Shown: positions 26,597 to 36,037, numbered from the stretch's first letter. The stretch: DNA of 64,000 nucleotides from Olivibacter sp. SDN3 (GCF_014334135.1 NZ_CP060497.1:1364001-1428000), one strand, 5' to 3'. Notes: a model not told the origin generated them from the sequence alone. Numbers and translations: made by a program.

Positions 26597-28150
26597 TTAA
26601 TATCCCGGATTTTGTATTAATTCTGGATTGACGCCCACTTCTGCAAAAGGCAGTGGATAAAGGAGTTTAGCCTCATCTACCTGATACGATCCAGGTAAAA
26701 GATAAGTATGCGTTTCTTTGAGTTTAGTGCCATAAGCATTCATCACCCCAATAATTTCTCCTGCGCGGATCAGATCAAACCAACGGTGGTTTTCAAAGGC
26801 AAGTTCCACCCGTCGCTCATGTAGGATAAGTTCACGCAGATCTTCCTGGCCATTTGTAGCCAAAGGTGATATCCGCGGCATTGCACGGCTTCGAACCCGA
26901 TTTAGATTAGCGAGCGCTTCCTGCATTTTCCCTTGCTCATTCTGCGCTTCGGCCAACAATAGCAGCGCATCCGCAAAACGGTACACCGGCCAGTTATCAT
27001 CCGTATTGAGCACATCTGTGTGGGGGTTCAGGTATTTCTTAATAAAAGGTACACCGGTTTTTCCTTCAGGTGCTTGGTAATTCACTATGCTCCGCTGTGC
27101 ACTCAGTGTAAAGTAATAACTGCCATCATAGTTCCCTTCAGCTATACCAATCGAAGCCTCCAAACGTGTATCTCCAGGTTCATAAGCATTGATGATATCC
27201 TGCGTAGGCGTATTCCACCCACCGCCATTAGCCTCGGTTGCGGTGTTATTCGTGGGCACGCCGTAAGTGACCAAAGCCGTATTATAACATTTCGGGAGAA
27301 AAATGTAAATAAAATTACTCTGCACACCCGTTTCCAGTCCCTGCATAAATTGAACTTCAAAAATAGATTCGCGGCTATTCTTATTTACTGTTGAAAAAAC
27401 GTCCGCATAGTTATTTAACAATCCGTATCCCATAGGTTCCAGGGTCAATAAAAGTGTTTCGGCACGGTCATATTGTTTCAATGTAGCGTATATATCTGCC
27501 AGCAGCATCGTAGCCGACCCTTTACTGGCATAACCGGATTGTGGAAACGTAGTTGGAGGAGCAAGCAGTTCTATGGCAGACGTAGCGTCAGTGATTATTT
27601 GGTTATACACCTCTTCCTGACTGGACCTTGGAAGAAAGGCATCTGTTTCATTGATTACTTCCTGCAAGTATAGCGGTACTCCGCCAAAATAGCGGACAAG
27701 TTTAAAGTAGTAAAAAGCTCTCAAAAACAATGCTTGTCCTTTAAAATTGCTTCTTTCGTCCTCACTGATATCCGCCTGATCTACACGTGCCAAAACAATA
27801 TTAGCCCGAGATATTCCTTTATAACTATCATAATAAATTTGATTGGAATAGTTATTACTGGCATCGTTGGTAAAATCAGCGATATCCATCCGCATCTTAA
27901 CGGCCGTTCCCTGAATAGCTGGATTAAATTCATAGTGTGTATTATCAGAGCGCATCTCTCCGGTATAATAATCCGGCCCAACTGTTCGGAGTGGGTTGTA
28001 AGCCGCATTAATCGCCTGCGTAAAGTCTGCGGTTGTTTTAAAGAAATTCGCTCCTGAGACCTGATCTTCCGGTACCAATTCTAAAGCATTTTTACAAGAA
28101 GCAAGGGGCATGGCAAAAGCAGCCAGCAATATATAGAAATATCTTTTCAT
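26597..28150 (-). CDS. SusD/RagB-family outer-membrane lipoprotein, operon B
   Basis: This 517-residue classic SusD has a lipoprotein signal with lipobox LASC (MKRYFYILLAAFAMPLASCKN), the opening LELVPEDQVSGANFFKT, the TPR-like segment FKGQALFLRAFYYFKLVRYF, and the C-terminal HERRVELAFENHRWFDLIRAG plus the closing NPELIQNPGY. It follows susC by 30 bp and precedes the phosphoesterase gene by 1 bp, so the three are surely co-transcribed. It binds the ligand for SusC at the cell surface. Confidence 0.93.
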   Translation of the reverse strand: MKRYFYILLAAFAMPLASCKNALELVPEDQVSGANFFKTTADFTQAINAAYNPLRTVGPDYYTGEMRSDNTHYEFNPAIQGTAVKMRMDIADFTNDASNNYSNQIYYDSYKGISRANIVLARVDQADISEDERSNFKGQALFLRAFYYFKLVRYFGGVPLYLQEVINETDAFLPRSSQEEVYNQIITDATSAIELLAPPTTFPQSGYASKGSATMLLADIYATLKQYDRAETLLLTLEPMGYGLLNNYADVFSTVNKNSRESIFEVQFMQGLETGVQSNFIYIFLPKCYNTALVTYGVPTNNTATEANGGGWNTPTQDIINAYEPGDTRLEASIGIAEGNYDGSYYFTLSAQRSIVNYQAPEGKTGVPFIKKYLNPHTDVLNTDDNWPVYRFADALLLLAEAQNEQGKMQEALANLNRVRSRAMPRISPLATNGQEDLRELILHERRVELAFENHRWFDLIRAGEIIGVMNAYGTKLKETHTYLLPGSYQVDEAKLLYPLPFAEVGVNPELIQNPGY

Positions 28151-28180
28151 CTGTTTTTTGTATTTATTTTTGATGGTTGC

Positions 28181-31100
28181 TTATTGAAAAAGTACATTTA
28201 CTCCAAGGGAAAAGGTACGCGGAACAGGATACGCATTTTCGTCAATGCCGATGCTGGCGCCATCTAGTCCGTCTAAACTGATTTCCGGGTTCATCCCGGA
28301 ATAGTTGGTGAGTATGAATGCATTTTGTATTGATGCATATAGGCGAAGCTGTTTAATAGGCCCCGCGTTCTTCACCGTTTGCCGATACCCCAGTGTAATA
28401 TTTTTAATAGTCAGGAATGAACCATCTTCGACCCATTGCGAATTTACCTGCCTACCGATACCGGTGGAGCCCGTTTTTGTACGGGGAAACTTTCCCGACC
28501 CTGGATCGTCTTCCGATCGCCAGCGATCCGCCGCCTCTGCCAACAAATTGCGGGCGCCATCCATATTGATTAAATAAGCCCACTTCGCTGGCAAAATAAT
28601 ATCACCACCGACAGCCCCCGCCATAGAAATTCCCAGATCAAAGTTCCCATAGGTAAAATTGTTGGTAAAGCCGAAGAGAAAATCAGGATTTGGATCACCG
28701 ATAAATGTGCGATCATTTTCGTCAATGATACCATCGTTGTTCATATCCCGCATTTTGATGGTGCCCACATCAGAAGCGTTCTCTTTTGCCGAATTAGCTA
28801 AGTCTTCTGCATCCTGATACAAGCCTTCAAAAATATAACCGTAGAACATGCCCAGTGGATAGCCTTCTTGGTTCCGATAATAATCGGAACTGGTTGTATT
28901 ATTTCTTCTAAAGTAGCCCGGACTAACCAGGGATTGAATATGATTCCGGTTAAAAGAAATATTAAAAGCTGTATTCCAGCTCAACTTTCCGAAATCGAAT
29001 TGGCCACCCAAGCTAAACTCATGTCCCCAAAATTTGATTTCGCCGACATTGGAAGTAATATTACTGTAGCCCGATCCCTGCGGAATAGGTCGTGCCTGTA
29101 TGAGGCCATCAGATAGTTTACGGTAATAATCATAAGTAAAGAACAAGCGATCATCGAACAAAGCTACATCTAATCCCACGTCAAGCTGCTTACTGCGTTC
29201 CCAAGCAAGATTCGTATTACCCAATGTAGTAATAGTGGTTCCGGGAGCCAAGTTCCCATTCGCCACATAGTCTGCCGCGCCCAATTGTGCAATATGCGTA
29301 TAGTTACCGATATTATTATTGCCGGTAATGCCATAGCTTGCGCGAATTTTAAACATATTCAGGGTGTGACTCCAGGCTTTCATAAAAGCCTCATCACTGA
29401 TAATCCAACCAGCAGAGAATGATGGGAAAGCACCATACTTCTGGTCCTGCCCAAAACGGCTAGAGCCGTCCCAGCGCATCGACGCACTCAACAAATACCT
29501 ATTTTTAAAACTGTAGTTCACTCTTCCCAGATAAGATAGCAGTGCGAAAGCCGTTGCATTACTTGAACCATCTGTGATATTGGCTGCCACATTCAAATAG
29601 GGAACCTCATCGCTGGCGAAATTTCTACCCGTCACGCTGTTGCTTTTTTGATCGAAGGATTGATAGGCATATCCTGCCAGCACATCCAGGGCATGTGCCT
29701 CCCATCGCTTATTATAGTTTAGATTAGCTTCTGCGGTATAACTATAATTAGTCACTGAGCTGCTCGTTCCGGTAGAGATGTCATCGCCATTAATTAAAGC
29801 AGGTGAAAAAAACTGTCGGGTTTCATCGCCTTTATCCACGCCGAATAGCCCTTTAAAGCTCAATCCATCATAAATTTGATAGTCCAAATGTGCGTTACCA
29901 AGAATTCGGGTAGTCACATAATCATCCTGCACTTCCATGTGTCTGGCTAGCGGATTTATATAACTCACCATTCCGGGTGAGTGAGCAAATTTGTTGTAAT
30001 TACCATTTTCATCGAAAGGATCGATTAAAGGGCTAGCTTCCGAGGTTTTCTGCACGATACCCTGAATACCGTCTTCCAAACGATTGTTATGATCCTGTCG
30101 GTAACTAGGCGCTAAGTTAAACCCCACTTTTAGCCTATCGTCAAATAGCCGATATTCCTGGTTAATTCGGATAGAATAAAGCTTGGTCCCGCTATTCACC
30201 ACTACCCCCTGTTGATTTTGGTATCCGGCCACTACCGATGAAGTAGTGTGTTGCCCAGCACCGGTAAAACTCAAGTCATAATTTTGGATAGGTGCTGTTC
30301 GCGTCAATAAATTAAACCAATCCGTGCCTTTCCCATAGCGTTCGGGGTTTTGATAAACCTCAGGGATATCTCCCGTAAAACCCTCATAACGTATCATATC
30401 CTGATAACGTTCGTTCATAAACGTAGCATACTCTCTTGCATTCATCATCACCGGTACTCCTTGACGTGGTATCTGCTGAACGCCATAATTTGCATTCAGT
30501 TCCACCTTTGTTTGATCGCCGGGTTTGGCGTGCTTGGTTGTGATTAAGATTACGCCATTGGACGCCCGGGAACCATATAATGCTGTAGCTGAGGCATCTT
30601 TTAAAACTGTAAAAGATTCTATTTCTGCAGGGTTAATATTATTGATGCTTCCCGTAATAGGCATACCATCTATCACAAAGAGAGGTGAATTACCTGATGA
30701 CAATGAAGCCGCATTACGAATGCGCCATGACATACCGCGTCCAGGCTGGCCAGAAGTTTGGTAAATCTGTACCCCGGCTAATTTCCCTTGCAATTGTTGC
30801 GCAAACTGGTTAACCGGCATATCTTGCAGGTTTTGCGTGCTGATTTCTTCCAATGCACCAGTGATTTCCCTTCTGCGCTGCGTACCGTAACTCACTACCA
30901 CTTCTTCCAGCTGTCCGGTACCCTTTAAGGTCACGTTCAAGGGCGTATCCTTGTTTTCCATGATATTAATACCCTGCTGCTCATAGGTTTCGTAACCAAT
31001 ATAACTTATCCGAAGCGTGTAGGTCCCCGGACTTGCCTGTAGTGTAAATCTACCGTCCTCCCCACTCATTGTTCCACTATTTATGCCCAGCAAATTAATG

Positions 31101-31525
31101 CTTGCCCCGATCAGAGGCTGTCCGTCGCTTCCCAGAACGGTTCCCCTTAACCTTCCCGGTTGCTGTTTCCGATTAATGTAAATACTTCCTTCCCTGATTT
31201 CGTATACCAGCTGAGCGTGTTCCTCTAGATGTCCTAAGAGGTCGGTCAAACTTGTCTGCTGATTAGGTAAAGCTACCACGGTTTTATCATTGATTTGCGT
31301 TGGGCTATAAATAAGATTGAGGCCCGACTGTTCCTGAACGGTCTGCAAAATTTTACCCAGGGAGAGGTTTTTAGCCTTGAAATGTACAATCATGTCGGCA
31401 GGCTGTTGCGCCTCACTTTTATTAGCAAATAGGGTACCTCCTATCGATGTCATTACGATGAAGGTCAATAGTGATAATTTCATAAAAGCAGTAATAGGTA
31501 TATCCTGTTTTCGTATTTTTAGCAT
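28181..31525 (-). CDS. SusC-family TonB-dependent transporter with STN domain, operon B
   Basis: The 1114-residue protein has an N-terminal signal (about 1-40), an STN domain (about 45-118), a carboxypeptidase-regulatory-like domain (about 125-202), the signature EEVVVSYGTQRRREITGAL (207-225), a plug and a barrel with a typical C-terminus. The STN domain links it to the FecR protein encoded upstream. A 98-bp gap to fecR holds an intrinsic terminator facing the other way (31576-31608), a sign of an antisense RNA over the 5' leader. Substrate inferred to be phosphorylated, from the downstream phosphoesterase and the PHO-box-like element at the head of the operon. Confidence 0.93.
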   Translation of the reverse strand: MLKIRKQDIPITAFMKLSLLTFIVMTSIGGTLFANKSEAQQPADMIVHFKAKNLSLGKILQTVQEQSGLNLIYSPTQINDKTVVALPNQQTSLTDLLGHLEEHAQLVYEIREGSIYINRKQQPGRLRGTVLGSDGQPLIGASINLLGINSGTMSGEDGRFTLQASPGTYTLRISYIGYETYEQQGINIMENKDTPLNVTLKGTGQLEEVVVSYGTQRRREITGALEEISTQNLQDMPVNQFAQQLQGKLAGVQIYQTSGQPGRGMSWRIRNAASLSSGNSPLFVIDGMPITGSINNINPAEIESFTVLKDASATALYGSRASNGVILITTKHAKPGDQTKVELNANYGVQQIPRQGVPVMMNAREYATFMNERYQDMIRYEGFTGDIPEVYQNPERYGKGTDWFNLLTRTAPIQNYDLSFTGAGQHTTSSVVAGYQNQQGVVVNSGTKLYSIRINQEYRLFDDRLKVGFNLAPSYRQDHNNRLEDGIQGIVQKTSEASPLIDPFDENGNYNKFAHSPGMVSYINPLARHMEVQDDYVTTRILGNAHLDYQIYDGLSFKGLFGVDKGDETRQFFSPALINGDDISTGTSSSVTNYSYTAEANLNYNKRWEAHALDVLAGYAYQSFDQKSNSVTGRNFASDEVPYLNVAANITDGSSNATAFALLSYLGRVNYSFKNRYLLSASMRWDGSSRFGQDQKYGAFPSFSAGWIISDEAFMKAWSHTLNMFKIRASYGITGNNNIGNYTHIAQLGAADYVANGNLAPGTTITTLGNTNLAWERSKQLDVGLDVALFDDRLFFTYDYYRKLSDGLIQARPIPQGSGYSNITSNVGEIKFWGHEFSLGGQFDFGKLSWNTAFNISFNRNHIQSLVSPGYFRRNNTTSSDYYRNQEGYPLGMFYGYIFEGLYQDAEDLANSAKENASDVGTIKMRDMNNDGIIDENDRTFIGDPNPDFLFGFTNNFTYGNFDLGISMAGAVGGDIILPAKWAYLINMDGARNLLAEAADRWRSEDDPGSGKFPRTKTGSTGIGRQVNSQWVEDGSFLTIKNITLGYRQTVKNAGPIKQLRLYASIQNAFILTNYSGMNPEISLDGLDGASIGIDENAYPVPRTFSLGVNVLFQ

Positions 31526-31529
31526 ATAT

Positions 31530-31608
31530 TTAAGTGTTTTTGATTTTTTTGTGGAAAAACGGTTGAAAACGATTTGCCGGGTCTGTTGACCGCAGATCCG
31601 GCTTTTTT
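31530..31608 (+). ncRNA. Predicted cis-antisense RNA against the susC leader, operon B
   Basis: A strong plus-strand terminator (31576-31608) lies between fecR and susC with no plus-strand gene ahead of it. A TATTTTTA sequence at 31514-31521, one base off the -7 consensus, could start a short transcript of about 80 nt running antisense to the susC 5' leader. No clear -33 element is seen, so the start is a guess. Known parallel: DonS-type antisense RNAs between the anti-sigma and susC-like genes of Bacteroides loci. Confidence 0.35.
31576..31608 (+). terminator. Orphan plus-strand intrinsic terminator in the fecR-susC gap, operon B
   Basis: GCCGGGTCTG (31576-31585) and CAGATCCGGC (31593-31602) make a 10-bp stem with one G-T pair and a 7-nt loop, followed by TTTTTT (31603-31608). 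It faces against the operon and no plus-strand gene precedes it. Confidence 0.75.
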
Positions 31609-31623
31609 ATTTTACGCGGGTTT

Positions 31624-32601
31624 TTAGTTTGTTATAATCACCTCCTTTTTTATTATTTTATAATTAAAATGATTGATTTTGCGAAGGGCATTTAATACCT
31701 CTTCTAAGCTCGGGTTATCGAACTTTGCAGTGAAAGTCTCGCGATCGCCTGTCGTCAATAAAAGTTTACAGGATATGCCATACCATCCCCAAAGTTTATC
31801 CGCAATTTCTTTCCAGGAAGCATTTTTAAGAATAAATTCATTCGATTTCCAAGCACTGAAATCCGTTGTCCGGGCATGTTTCACGGAATGATTCCCGCCC
31901 TCTCGATTATAGGTAAACTGTTGACCTGCATCTACCGGAATAAGCGGTACACGCCCATCCTTACTGCGTACATTCACCTTACCCGTATTGACCGTTAACA
32001 TGTATTGGTTACGATGATTACGCATCTGTATATTAAAAGACGTTCCCAGAACCTGTGTGCGCAGTCCGTCGGCATATACGATAAAAGGTTTGGCCGGATC
32101 AGTTCTTATCTCAAAGAAGGCTTCTCCGCTATCGAGCAACACTTCCCTTCGGGCACCACGAAAAGCCTGATCGTACCTGATCGATGAATTGCCATTTAGC
32201 CAAATGACACTACTATCAGGTAACAGCAATTTCGCTTTTTGCCCGGCCTTCGTTTGAAATGTAGACAGCTGAGGGATAGCATCTACCTGTTCTACCGACG
32301 CCGTTTCCTTCCGGAAGAAGAAAATATAACCTATACCGATAAGCAGGAGGAATGCCGCAGCAATGCTTTGCCAGCTTCTGAATCGCTTAACGGATGTTAT
32401 TACCGGTATGTTATTGCCGAAAGTCCTGCCTCTTATATGCGTAAACATTTCTTTCTCTATACGTTTCAAATCCGCTTCATCCAGGTGCGCTGCTTTCTCC
32501 CCCGATGTGCTAAACCATTCATCGACAAAAAGCTTCTCTTCCGCACTACACTTTCCTGACAGGTATTTTTCAAGTAATTTCTTGAGCTGTTCGCTATCCA
32601 T
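31624..32601 (-). CDS. FecR-type anti-sigma factor, operon B
   Basis: This 325-residue protein has an N-terminal cytoplasmic sigma-binding region (about 1-80), a membrane helix (about 85-105, SIAAAFLLLIGIGYIFFF), a FecR domain (about 120-215; KLLLPDSSVIWLNGNSSI, LDSGEAFFEI and LRTQVLGTSFNIQMRN) and a DUF4974-type C-terminal domain (about 245-325). It keeps the sigma factor encoded upstream inactive until the SusC STN domain contacts it. There is a 103-bp gap to the sigma gene. Confidence 0.92.
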   Translation of the reverse strand: MDSEQLKKLLEKYLSGKCSAEEKLFVDEWFSTSGEKAAHLDEADLKRIEKEMFTHIRGRTFGNNIPVITSVKRFRSWQSIAAAFLLLIGIGYIFFFRKETASVEQVDAIPQLSTFQTKAGQKAKLLLPDSSVIWLNGNSSIRYDQAFRGARREVLLDSGEAFFEIRTDPAKPFIVYADGLRTQVLGTSFNIQMRNHRNQYMLTVNTGKVNVRSKDGRVPLIPVDAGQQFTYNREGGNHSVKHARTTDFSAWKSNEFILKNASWKEIADKLWGWYGISCKLLLTTGDRETFTAKFDNPSLEEVLNALRKINHFNYKIIKKEVIITN

Positions 32602-32704
32602 GTGTACCTTTTACCCCAATGAGTCAAAAGATTAGCAGCAGTACCAATGCGTACCGATTAAGAAAGTATTAAGAAATTGTTATAGGTAAATAAACAGCGT
32701 GTCT

Positions 32705-33271
32705 CTACAGCAAAAATAAAGTCGATAAGAGGTGTTCCTTCATAGCAACACGAATCTTCCGTTTGGCGTGCACCAGTTGGTTTTTTACGGTCTGTTCAGC
32801 TAACTGCATTTCTTTAGCTATCTCCTGCGTGGTATAATTTTCTTCGTTATGCAGTTTAAATATACGTTGTTGCTTTTCGGGTAATTGCTCAACCTGTTGA
32901 CTAAATCGCTCATGCAATTCATTCGCAAAGATATCCTGATCGCTCGCCGCAGTCATCGCGTCGACCAGTTGCTGATAGTCAAACTTCTGCTCTTCCCATC
33001 TTGCAACCCTTTGCATTCGTCGAATGATTTCGTATTTCGTCATGCTGTAAAGATAGGCCTCCACAGGACCTCGAATCTGAATTACCTCCCTTTTTTGCCA
33101 AAGTTGGATATAGATCTCCTGCACGACATCTTTCGACTCATCCTCGTCCCGGGTTTTATTAAAGGCAAGTAGGTATAATTCACGCCAAGTATGTCTATAC
33201 AGCGTAGTAAACGCTTCTGCATCTCCCTTTTTGACTGATAAGAACAGCTCTTGTAACGTATAGTTATCCAT
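32705..33271 (-). CDS. ECF sigma factor, operon B
   Basis: The 188-residue protein has sigma region 2 (about 15-85; AFTTLYRHTWRELYLLAF and DVVQEIYIQLWQKRE) and region 4 (about 125-175; FKLHNEENYTTQEIAKEMQLAEQTVKNQLVHAKRKIR). It starts operon B and is divergent from pstS, with start codons 184 bp apart. Its -7 element TAGCTTTG (33289-33296) is the same octamer as at pstS and is preceded by three 11-bp repeat units, which links the operon to phosphate control. Confidence 0.92.
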   Translation of the reverse strand: MDNYTLQELFLSVKKGDAEAFTTLYRHTWRELYLLAFNKTRDEDESKDVVQEIYIQLWQKREVIQIRGPVEAYLYSMTKYEIIRRMQRVARWEEQKFDYQQLVDAMTAASDQDIFANELHERFSQQVEQLPEKQQRIFKLHNEENYTTQEIAKEMQLAEQTVKNQLVHAKRKIRVAMKEHLLSTLFLL

Positions 33272-33288
33272 AAAGCTAGGTGCCTAAG

Positions 33289-33331
33289 CAAAGCTAAGGC
33301 CCGACTATTAAACGAAGGTTATTATAATGTT
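33289..33331 (-). promoter_or_regulatory. ECF sigma B promoter with three PHO-box-like 11-bp units
   Basis: On the minus strand: AACATTATAAT (33331-33321), AACCTTCGTTT (33320-33310), AATAGTCGGGC (33309-33299), CT, then TAGCTTTG (33296-33289). The best unit lies one helical turn further from the -7 element than at the other two promoters. The unit nearest the -7 is degenerate, so this is the weakest of the three sites. Confidence 0.5.
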
Positions 33332-33401
33332 AAATAGTAAATGCGCTTTGACGGTGCGTTTTGCCAAACACTTCTACCATTATTTTCCTTCATGTAAAAT
33401 C

Positions 33402-33433
33402 AACATTAAGGTAATATTCATTTATTAGCTTTG
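33402..33433 (+). promoter_or_regulatory. pstS promoter with PHO-box-like direct repeats
   Basis: AACATTAAGGT (33402-33412) and AATATTCATTT (33413-33423) are 11-bp direct repeats, followed by AT and the -7 element TAGCTTTG (33426-33433). No TTTG/TTG -33 element is present, so the promoter should depend on an activator. The start codon is at 33456, leaving a leader of roughly 15-20 nt. Confidence 0.65.
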
Positions 33434-33455
33434 TATTCCTGCTAAATGATCAACT

Positions 33456-34286
33456 ATGCGGTACATTCTTTCTTTTTTTATACTATTATGTGCTTGCAGC
33501 AGTTATGACAGATCTATCAAAGTGAAAGGATCAGACACGGAGGTAAACCTAGCTGTTACCCTAGCTGAGCACTTCTATAGTGTCAATCCGGACTTTAGTG
33601 TAGCTATTTCTGGGGGAGGATCAGGGCTTGGAATTGCCTCTTTGTTAAACGGACAAGCGGATATAGCGAATTCTTCCAGACCCTTGAATGCCGAAGAAGA
33701 CAGTTTATTTAAGGTTAGAAAAATAGCATTACATACGATTGTATTCGCCGAAGACGCTACAGCCTTTATTGTACACAAAAAATTCCCCAAAGACACCTTA
33801 GATATTCCCTCGTTAGCCAAAATTTTAAGCGGCTCTTACCGTACATGGAAGCCTGTGACAGGACAAGAGATGCCGATCAATATCTATGGAAGGCAGAGCA
33901 ATTCAGGAACACATACCTTTGTCCAACAAAAACTTGGCATTCATTTCAGTAGAGAGGCAAAAGAAATGAACGGAAATGCGCAGATTATGGAGAGCATTAA
34001 GCTGGATCGGTCGGGTATCGGATACGTGAGTGCTGGATATATTGCCCACGTTGAGAAAGAGCAGGACGTCAAAGTACTTTACATACGTAGTTCGCCAAAA
34101 GAAAATGCCGTTTCTCCTTTAGACGAGCAGGCCATTAAAGAAAAACGCTACGCTTTTCAGCGTCCCTTATATCAATTTATACCTAGCACCTCTTGGGATA
34201 AAGTCAAAACCTTTATTGATTTTGAAAAAAGCGAAAAGGGCCAGGCGATTATTAAGGCTTCCGGATACTATATTACGACGCGTTAA
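33456..34286 (+). CDS. pstS: Phosphate-binding lipoprotein PstS
   Basis: The 276-residue protein is the periplasmic phosphate receptor of the Pst ABC transporter. It has a short lipoprotein signal (MRYILSFFILLCACSS, Cys at about 13 or 14). Typical phosphate-binding segments follow: VKGSDTEVNLAVTLAEHF, ISGGGSGLGIASLLNGQADIA (phosphate loop), SSRPLNAEE and GRQSNSGTHTFVQQKLG. It is the first gene of a four-gene operon with no phoU gene following. Confidence 0.93.
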   Translation: MRYILSFFILLCACSSYDRSIKVKGSDTEVNLAVTLAEHFYSVNPDFSVAISGGGSGLGIASLLNGQADIANSSRPLNAEEDSLFKVRKIALHTIVFAEDATAFIVHKKFPKDTLDIPSLAKILSGSYRTWKPVTGQEMPINIYGRQSNSGTHTFVQQKLGIHFSREAKEMNGNAQIMESIKLDRSGIGYVSAGYIAHVEKEQDVKVLYIRSSPKENAVSPLDEQAIKEKRYAFQRPLYQFIPSTSWDKVKTFIDFEKSEKGQAIIKASGYYITTR

Positions 34287-34298
34287 AAAAACATAAAA

Positions 34299-35189
34299 AT
34301 GGAATTAAGTGCCAAAGAAAAAATTGACTTTATCGCCAAATGCATCTTTCGAGCAACCGGTGTTTTTATCATAGCCATCCTCGGGGGTATATTTCTCATG
34401 TTGTTGTGGAATACCATAGCATTTCTAATCGAAATAAAACCTTGGGATTTTATTAGCGGTACACAATGGAACCCCTCGGGAGTCCCTGCATCATATGGTA
34501 TATTGCCCTTACTGGTAAGCACCTGTTTGGTTACTTTCGGAGCCATGCTCATCGCCATACCTATTGGCATCGGCACGGCGGCATTTCTTTCGGAATATGC
34601 TGGCAAAAAGCTACGCAATGTACTCAAACCGACCATCGAAATGTTGGCAGCCGTGCCATCCGTTGCTATCGGCTTTTTAGGAATTGTTATTTTAAGCCCA
34701 AAGCTCGGTGAGCTGTCTAGCCAACCGAATGGTCTCAATGCGCTCAACGGCGCGATTCTACTTGCTGTCATGGCATTGCCTACTATCATAACCGTTACAG
34801 AAGATGCCATACATAGTGTGCCGCAACCGTATAAAGAAGCAAGTTTTGGCCTAGGAGCTAACCGTTGGCAGACCTTGCGTAAAATCACCATTCCGGCAAG
34901 TGCTCCGGGTATTATAGCGGCGGTTATGCTAGGTGTTGGTCGCGCTTTGGGCGAAACGATGACGGTACTCATGGCTACTGGCAATGCATCAGCCTTTCCA
35001 AAAGGATTTTTTCATTCGGTACGGACAATCACAGCAACAATAGCCATAGAAATGGGAGAAGTACCCTATCAGACTACGCATTACTATAGCTTATTTGCCA
35101 TTGCCACTGTTCTCTTCCTGTTCACCCTCATTGTAAATCTGATTGGGGAGCATTATGTCAATAAGTTTAAAAAATATCAGGCCTTATGA
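34299..35189 (+). CDS. pstC: Phosphate ABC transporter permease PstC
   Basis: The 296-residue inner-membrane permease has six predicted helices. The coupling (EAA-like) loop is at about 170-205 (VPQPYKEASFGLGANRWQTLRKITIPASAPGI), and VPSVAIGFLGIVIL is the family signature. It starts 12 bp after pstS and overlaps pstA by 4 bp. It forms the channel with PstA. Confidence 0.94.
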   Translation: MELSAKEKIDFIAKCIFRATGVFIIAILGGIFLMLLWNTIAFLIEIKPWDFISGTQWNPSGVPASYGILPLLVSTCLVTFGAMLIAIPIGIGTAAFLSEYAGKKLRNVLKPTIEMLAAVPSVAIGFLGIVILSPKLGELSSQPNGLNALNGAILLAVMALPTIITVTEDAIHSVPQPYKEASFGLGANRWQTLRKITIPASAPGIIAAVMLGVGRALGETMTVLMATGNASAFPKGFFHSVRTITATIAIEMGEVPYQTTHYYSLFAIATVLFLFTLIVNLIGEHYVNKFKKYQAL

Positions 35190-36037
35190 GTATGAGAAAG
35201 TTGACATCGATAATCGAATGGGGCAGCCTACTCTTTTGCACGGGCATTGTATGTTTTTTTCTGATCGTCATCATTGGAGATATCATAAACAAAGGCTCTT
35301 CGGCCTTATCTTGGGCGTTTGTCAGCACATTACCGACCGACGGCATGACCAAAGGTGGAATTCTGCCTGCAATAATGGGTACCGTATTACTTACTTTGAT
35401 AACAGCAACTGTATCCGCACCTTTTGGCCTGTGTTGTGCCATCTATCTTAACGAATATGCCTCCAATAACTGGCTTACCCGGCTTATCCGCGCATCCATC
35501 CGTAATTTAGCGGGTGTTCCTTCTATCATTTATGGTCTTTTTGGCTTAGCGCTATTTGTACAGGGACTCCATATGGGTACCTCGCTGCTATCTGCGGGCT
35601 TTACCTTGGGACTGCTGTCACTCCCCTATATTATCACCACAACAGAAGAAGCACTGCGCCGCGTACCGGCAAGTACCAGAGAAGCTGCGCTTGGCGTGGG
35701 CGCCACCCAATACGAGTCTATTCGTGATATGGTTCTGCCGTCCGCATCGCCGGGTATTCTTACCGGGCTGGTACTAACTTTATCACGAGCAGCAGGGGAA
35801 ACGGCACCAATCCTTTTCACCGGTGTCGCGTTCTACATCAACAACCCGACTGGTTTCCTTAATCAGGAGTTCATGGCTTTACCCTATCACCTGTATATGT
35901 TATCCACCCAACATCAATCTATCGAAGAAGTCAGGCCGTTGGCTTACGGTACTGCCCTTGTCCTAATCATAGTGGTTTTCCTATTAAATAGTTTTGCCTT
36001 TTATATACGTAATAAATACAGCAAAAATGAAGGATAA
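35186..36037 (+). CDS. pstA: Phosphate ABC transporter permease PstA
   Basis: The 283-residue permease has six predicted helices, the PstA hallmark NLAGVPSIIYGLFGLALFV and the coupling loop VPASTREAALGVGATQYESIRDMVLP. Its start overlaps the pstC stop (ATGA) and its end overlaps pstB by 11 bp, so the operon is translationally coupled. Confidence 0.94.
   Translation: MSMRKLTSIIEWGSLLFCTGIVCFFLIVIIGDIINKGSSALSWAFVSTLPTDGMTKGGILPAIMGTVLLTLITATVSAPFGLCCAIYLNEYASNNWLTRLIRASIRNLAGVPSIIYGLFGLALFVQGLHMGTSLLSAGFTLGLLSLPYIITTTEEALRRVPASTREAALGVGATQYESIRDMVLPSASPGILTGLVLTLSRAAGETAPILFTGVAFYINNPTGFLNQEFMALPYHLYMLSTQHQSIEEVRPLAYGTALVLIIVVFLLNSFAFYIRNKYSKNEG

Noticed and set aside
31576-31608. The fecR-susC hairpins as attenuators of their own operon
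   Set aside because: The T-runs follow the stems only on the plus strand. On the operon strand the stems are preceded by A-runs and not followed by T, so they do not terminate operon transcription.
34283-34984. 233-codon minus-strand open frame
   Set aside because: It is antisense to pstC and has no recognisable protein character.
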